Below the pieces are notes generated by a model. That model saw only the letters and a program-made list of their open reading frames with translations. It searched no databases and was not told the DNA's origin. Source: Rhododendron vialii (Eukaryota; Streptophyta; Magnoliopsida; Ericales; Ericaceae). Taken from it: a stretch of 64,000 nt of DNA. Below are positions 58,975-64,000 of this stretch, piece after piece; the first letter of the stretch is position 1; each line of letters begins with the position of its first letter. The DNA is taken from the NCBI RefSeq assembly GCF_030253575.1, contig NC_080561.1, positions 6,399,001-6,463,000 on the forward strand, written 5' to 3'. Position numbers and translations under genes: made by a program.

Positions 58975-59462
58975 TTGGGTAAGTTTTCTCATTTTATAAC
59001 CAACCAACTCAAAAATCTGGGTTGAACCCACAATACAGAAACCTATACAAAGGGACCTATACCAAAGAAACTATACAAAGGAATTAGATCTGACCACAAC
59101 TTCCACAAAACAATCTAGAAAGCAGCTAGCCTAAAGAGCACTACTTTAGCCTTTGGTTCTCAAGAGAATTTGGGAATTGCTTCCAGGTACAAATTCGCAA
59201 TCCAATACTCCATTATCCTCAATATACTAGCAAGAATTTCAAGAGAGCTCTTCTGTTCCAGCCACCAAAAACCCTGGAGTTGGTCTCAATCCATAAGTGA
59301 AACTCCTGCAGCTAGTGCTAGCTTGACAAGAAGGATTTTTAGAGCTTTACCATTTTAGTAGCCAATAGCCCAATTAAGGTCCATGTCCCATGCCATGGCC
59401 CTCCTCTGTAATTGAAATCTGGCCAGGATGATTTTCCAGATGTTTTGTGCTCTCAATGCGGT
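58975..59462 (-). mobile_element. Decayed LINE 3' fragment
   Basis: Minus-strand translation from about 59462 has NIWKIILARFQLQ, then WAIG...KALKILLVKLALAA, resembling the tail of plant non-LTR reverse-transcriptase genes. It has several stops. It ends with an A-rich tract (ATAAAATGAGAAAAC near 58985). The likeness is weak but ordered. Confidence 0.45.
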
Positions 59463-59559
59463 GAGACTCTGCGGAGGAAAACCAAAAAGAGATTAAATTC
59501 CTTTCGCAGGCGGCGGAAATCATGGGCATCGCCGTCACTATAGATCCCACCGTACATCT

Positions 59560-59965
59560 ATTGATGATCTGAACCGTTCACTTTGTAAAGTTTGTAGGGC
59601 TCGTACAATAGTTTATTCTTTTGAGAAATTAGTCTAATTGGGTATCGATAGATATATTAAAATTTGAATTTTCGTTTATAAAATAGATGTTCATGGATAG
59701 TTTAATTTTAAAGAATCAGACCATCCATTTTACGATAGATATATTAAAATTTGAATTTTCGTTTATAAAATAGATATTCATGGATAGTTTAATTTTAAAG
59801 AATCAAACCATCTATTTTATAACTTAAAATCCAACTTTTGATATATCTATCGATGTCCGATTGAGCTAATTTTTGCATGAATATACTATTATGTGACTCT
59901 TACAAAATAAACTGTTCAAATTGTAATAATAAACCTATGGTATCACCTACAATGATGGTGGTTGA
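59560..59965. repeat. Foldback-like repeat with an internal 93-bp tandem duplication
   Basis: The unit with ATAGATATATTAAAATTTG, TTCGTTTATAAAATAGAT and TTCATGGATAGTTTAATTTT occurs twice, at about 59648-59740 and 59741-59835. Outer segments (TCTGAACCGTTCACTTTGTAA near 59570 and TTACAAAATAAACTGTTC near 59900) are inverted. It is probably a MITE with an internal duplication. Confidence 0.6.
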
Positions 59966-60364
59966 AAACCCATCATTTTCACCGCTTGTAGAAATAATTT
60001 AATCTAAAAAAGTTACAGGCAAACGGGTACCTTTGAGATGAGTGAAGTGAAGTGCACTTGATGCCTCTCTTATACTTTCATGCACATAAGCAGAGTTCGA
60101 TTCCTATAAGCAGCTACCTCACTGCCCAAATCTCCTAATATAGGGCAAATTAAGTTTAACCAATGAAAATAAAATAAGTACTCCAAAAAATGGTAGAGTA
60201 CCTTTGAGAGTCGAAACTCGAAAGACCACCTCTCTCTCTCTGTCTGTCTCTCTCTCTCTCTCTCTAAGCTTATGGAAAATATTGGGGGAATTACATTTCA
60301 GTGAGAGTTGGGGCAAATAATGCCCCATTCATGGAGAGGTTTTTTCGGAATTGCATAAATATAG

Positions 60365-61200
60365 AATGGAGGAAAAAATATTCCCCATACATGGGGTCGG
60401 CTGTAGTCGAATATGGGTTTCTTAAGCTGCCCCTTTATGAATTTAAGTTGCCCCTTATATGGACCTAAGTTATCCCTTCTATAAACTTTCTAGGTATTCA
60501 ATTTCTTGAGTATTTCTTTAATCTCCTTACCATTTCTATTATTTTCTGAGAAATTTGGGATCTGGGTTATTTGCAGATTTGCATGAAAACGGACCAACTG
60601 AAATTCTCCATGCATGAAACGGGGGAAAAAAAATTCCCAAAACATGAAGTCGGTTTGTAGTCAAATCTGAATTTGAATCTAAGTTGCCTCTTCTATGGAT
60701 TTAAGTTGTCCATTCTATGGATTTAAGTTGTTCATTCTATGGACTTAAATTGTACATTATTTTTTCTAAGAAAAACAGCTAGTGAAACAAATTAGTAGCT
60801 AATAGCATAACTTCTTCACATTTTCAAGTAAAACCAAACAAGAAATTTCAAGTGGCAATTCCTAAAATCTAAGAGCAAAAGTATAAAGTGAATGCTAGAA
60901 AACGTACATCTTATTTTCTCTATCATTTCTCTTTCTAAAAAATTACCCAAAATACACTAATCTCAAAGTACTTTAAAAATTCAAATCTACAAGTAACCCA
61001 AATTCCAATTTCCTTGGTAAAATAATAGAAATGGTAAGGAGATTGAAGAAATACTCAAATACTCAAGAAATTGAATACTCAGAAAATTTATAGAAGATGC
61101 AATTTAGGTCCATACGAGGGATAACATAAATTCATAGAATGGGACAACTTATAAAATCCAAATTCGACTAAAACCGACTCCATGTATGGGGAATATTTTT
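60365..61200. repeat. Long foldback element with about 180-bp arms
   Basis: The left arm (60372-60550: AATATTCCCCATACATGG, GGTATTCAATTTCTTGAGTA, CTCCTTACCATTTCTATTAT) and right arm (61015-61195, complement of the same words) are imperfect inverted repeats. The interior includes a third, partial copy of the arm (CGGGGGAAAAAAAATTCCC...AAGTCGGTTTGTAGTC, about 60617-60700). It is non-coding. Confidence 0.75.
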
Positions 61201-61714
61201 TAAAAAATTGGCCTAAGGTCCATTATATCACGTTTCAAACCCACTAAGTCCATTGATCAAGTTTCTAACCCACTAAGTCCACTAATAGGTATTTGATAAG
61301 GCATAAGGTCCGTTTCATTTAAAAGATAAATAATACCTGATTGATTTACCCTTACATTCAAATCCCTTATTTTTAGCCCATTATCCCCCCATTATCCCCT
61401 GTCGTTTGAATCCAATTTTTTTACGTTACAATAGAGAGTCGGAGAGAAATACCGTGAAATCAGGAAGATAGTGCTTGATATTGAGATCATCTACTATTAC
61501 TCATTCGTTAATCTCGAGTCTTATTCTGGTGTTGGTGATCTTTTGTTCCTTCTCCGGTGATCGCGAATATTTCCTTTTCCCAGACGACTCATTCCAAGAA
61601 TTCCAGGCCCTAGTCTCGTCTTCCTCCCTCTCTGGTAACTCTATCTCTCTATTGATCTGTTGCTTTTGATTTCGTTTTTGACATTGATTTTGGTGTATTT
61701 GAAGTTCCCTTGTT

Positions 61715-62140
61715 ATTATACATATGAGAATTGCAAGTTATAACTGTATAAGAGTCGTATCAGACTTTGTACATAACGTTACTGTTGTTATATAACGTTA
61801 TATAACGTTAATATTCTCGTTTTCAAATTCGCTGTATATTACGTTATTGTATTTATATAACGTTATGTTTTGTGTTTGTAACGTTGTAACGTTGTATGGT
61901 TTTTGATATATAACCACGTTTTCAGTTTTTTGAATTGCAAGTTATAACTGGATAAGAGTCGTATCTGACATTGTACATAACGTTACTGTTGTTATATAAC
62001 GTTATATAACAACAGTATTATCCTGTTCATATTCGCTGTATATCACGTTATTTAATTTATATAACGTTATATTTTGTGTTTGTAACGTTGTATGGTTTTT
62101 GATATATAACCACATTTTTCAGTTTTTTGATTTTTCCGTT
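61715..62140 (+). repeat. Tandem 215-bp repeat rich in AACGTT, in the MuDR leader
   Basis: Two units (about 61728-61936 and 61937-62137) share GAATTGCAAGTTATAACTG, AAGAGTCGTATC, ATAACGTTACTGTTG and GTTGTATGGTTTTTGATAT. The core contains many AACGTT words and the perfect palindrome TAACGTTATATAACGTTA. It lies directly upstream of the transposase start and could be leader or promoter sequence of the element. Confidence 0.8.
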
Positions 62141-62170
62141 TTTTTGTGTGTTGTTATGTGTGCAGTTGTC

Positions 62171-64000
62171 ATGGATTCAACAATAATGTTTCTTTGTAAG
62201 TATGGGTTGCAGATTCTTCCGGTGAGGTTATCGGGTGGTGGTAGGTTGAAGGATGTCTTAAGCAATATTCGTAATAGGTGGGAAAATCTGTCTGTTGGTG
62301 GGTTTTCTGTTTCATATGCTTATGAGGATGGATATTGTGCTCTTCATAATAAATCTGATTTTGAGAACATGCTTTTCTTGTTTAGTAATTGTGATCGCAT
62401 AAACGCGAAGGTTGATGAGAATAAACATAGTAGCAGGTTAATTGTTGGTAGTACTATTAATGAAGTGGGTGATGTTGATGAAGTGGTTGATGATGAGTTA
62501 GAATATGTGGATAGAATGGACCCCGCGGAAAAGTATTGTAAACATGCTGAGCCTAGGTATTTGACTGAAGCTTGGGCTCATTTGATAGAGGGTGTTGGAC
62601 AGGAATTTCCATTAGGTGTGAAGGAGTTCAGGCAGGATCTGGCTAAATATGCGATTGAGAATGGCTTTATGTACCGTTTGGTGAAAAATGGCAATATTAG
62701 GGTGACAGCTGTTTGTGTTATTGTAGGGTGTGGATGGTACGTGCATGCTATTTTAAATAGAACCAATGGAGTATTTCATATTACAAAGTGTCATAATGAG
62801 CATAATTGTGGTTCAACGTACCGAACCAATAAGCATAAGCGTGTGTCATCCCGTTTGGTTGCGAATGAGATAGCTGGGATTGTCGAGAAGAAACCCAAGA
62901 CTTCACCTATCGACATGATGGATATGTTTACGGACAAGTATGGTCTTGATCTGTGCTATCATAGTGCTTGGTTAGGTGTTGAAAAGGCAAGGGGGGGATT
63001 ATATGGAGATTATGAAGGTTCATTCGATAGGCTTCGGTGGTACGTTGAAGCTGCAAGGGCTACGAATCCAGGGAGCGTTTTGAGGCTTGAATCTGATCCT
63101 GTAACAAAGGAGTTTTCGCGACTGTTTGTGTCGTTTGATGCTTGTATCAAGGGGTTCAACTACTGTCGGCCTTTTTTGTGTCTGGATGCGACCCATCTGA
63201 AAGGTAGATTCAAAGGAACACTCCTTGCCGCAACAGGGAAAGATGCAAATCAATGTATGTTTGTGTTGGTTCTTTATATTTTTACCTTATGTATTAGATT
63301 TCATTTGTACAATTTTGAATATATAACATTGTATGTTTTATTATGAGAAGCTACACATGACAAAAGTTTGCATATGATATAATATTTTATAATTCATGTG
63401 CAGGTCTATTTCCCGTAGCTTATGCAATTTGTGATGCTGAAAATGAAGCTAATTAGACTTGGTTTCTTGGCCTTCTAAAGAGTACAATGTCCACTCGTCC
63501 TATTACCTTTATTACTGATCGTAATGCAGGTCTTGTAAACAACATTCCTGTTATGTTTTCCGGTTGTCATCATGCATACTGTCTCTATCACATACAGTTT
63601 AACTTGAAGGATCACTTCCCGGGACGGTTTAGAAAAGGTTTTCAGAACAGGCTCGTTGAATTGTTCAACAAATGTGCATATGCTTCATCGGTGTCGGTTT
63701 ACAAAGCTGCTGAGGAAGATTTTTACCAATTTGGCGGAGATAAAGCTAGGACCTTTATTGCGAGTGTCCCTAAAGAGCATTGGAGTAACGCGTATTTCGA
63801 AGGTCAACGGTATGGTGAGATGAGCTCTAGTGCTGTGGAGTCGTTTAATAATTGGATTCTTAAAGCTCGGGAAATGCCTGTATTTTATTTAGTTGATGAG
63901 CTTCGTCGCAAAATTATGAGGCAAATGGCTGCTAGGAGAGTAAAGTCGATGAAATGGAATTCAGTGATTTGTCCGAAGATGGATAAGAAGTTAGCTCACT
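62171..64000 (+). CDS. MuDR/MULE transposase, 5' part, with one in-frame stop
   Basis: Exon 1 is 62171-63254, then a GT-AG intron 63255-63403, and exon 2 runs from 63404 beyond the window. The N-terminal part (residues 1-110) is the PB1-like/MULE N-domain. The DNA-binding region follows, with C-x-W-x-H and KCHNEHNC (about residues 190-225). The MULE catalytic domain starts at FLCLDATHLKG, whose Asp is the first catalytic residue. FITDRNAGL supplies the second acidic position and CLYHIQFNLK the family C2H region. ESFNNWILKAREMPV near the window end is also typical. A TAG at 63454-63456, two codons before TWFLGLL, interrupts exon 2, so this copy is probably inactive unless read through. The start was chosen at MDST because an acceptor-like TGTGCAG precedes it, suggesting a 5' UTR intron. 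A small open frame with a signal-like N-terminus at 61475-61669 may be leader sequence. Confidence 0.88.

Overview
The window is nuclear DNA of a flowering plant, most likely a eudicot. The evidence is multi-exon genes with GT-AG introns, plant-specific families (STY8/17/46 kinase, MSL channel), plant Pol II snRNA promoters (USE + TATA + 3' box), and dense MITEs, LINEs, a TRIM, a hAT and a MuDR element.

Layout. 1-7117: the 3' part (exons 7-16) of an ACT-domain STY protein kinase gene cut by the window edge, then a long-inverted-repeat element, a Stowaway nested in the target-site repeat of a TRIM, and an AT-rich MITE. 7118-9198: a 5'-truncated LINE on the minus strand that abuts the upstream element of a U2 gene. 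9199-13015: a plus-strand cluster of spliceosomal snRNA genes, U2, U5, U4 and U5, plus a 5'-truncated U5. The first four carry USE/TATA promoters; an O-methyltransferase pseudogene and a minisatellite lie among them. 13.0-33.4 kb: gene-poor, made of diverged segmental repeats, hAT and PIF/Harbinger MITEs, foldbacks, LINE tails and tRNA-derived fragments.

33537-42491: a complete second copy of the STY kinase gene (16 exons, 551 aa). Its 3' half and downstream DNA repeat 1-7117 at an offset of about 37.75 kb, consistent with a recent head-to-tail duplication whose junction falls at the LINE 3' end. 45249-50562: a full-length hAT element with a perfect 8-bp target duplication. 52862-57650: an MSL6/8-like mechanosensitive channel gene (5 exons, 943 aa). 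58.9-64 kb: LINE relic, tandem and inverted repeats, and the 5' part of a MuDR transposase gene that runs off the window.

The two intact host proteins are unrelated in function: a cytosolic kinase thought to phosphorylate chloroplast transit peptides, and a membrane tension channel. The snRNA genes belong together functionally, since U2, U4 and U5 are all core spliceosomal RNAs. The most notable signals are the mixed snRNA cluster with intact promoter architecture, its junction with a LINE, and the almost exclusively amino-acid-changing differences concentrated in one exon of the duplicated kinase.

All calls come from reading the sequence and from remembered family consensus; no alignment or database search was run.
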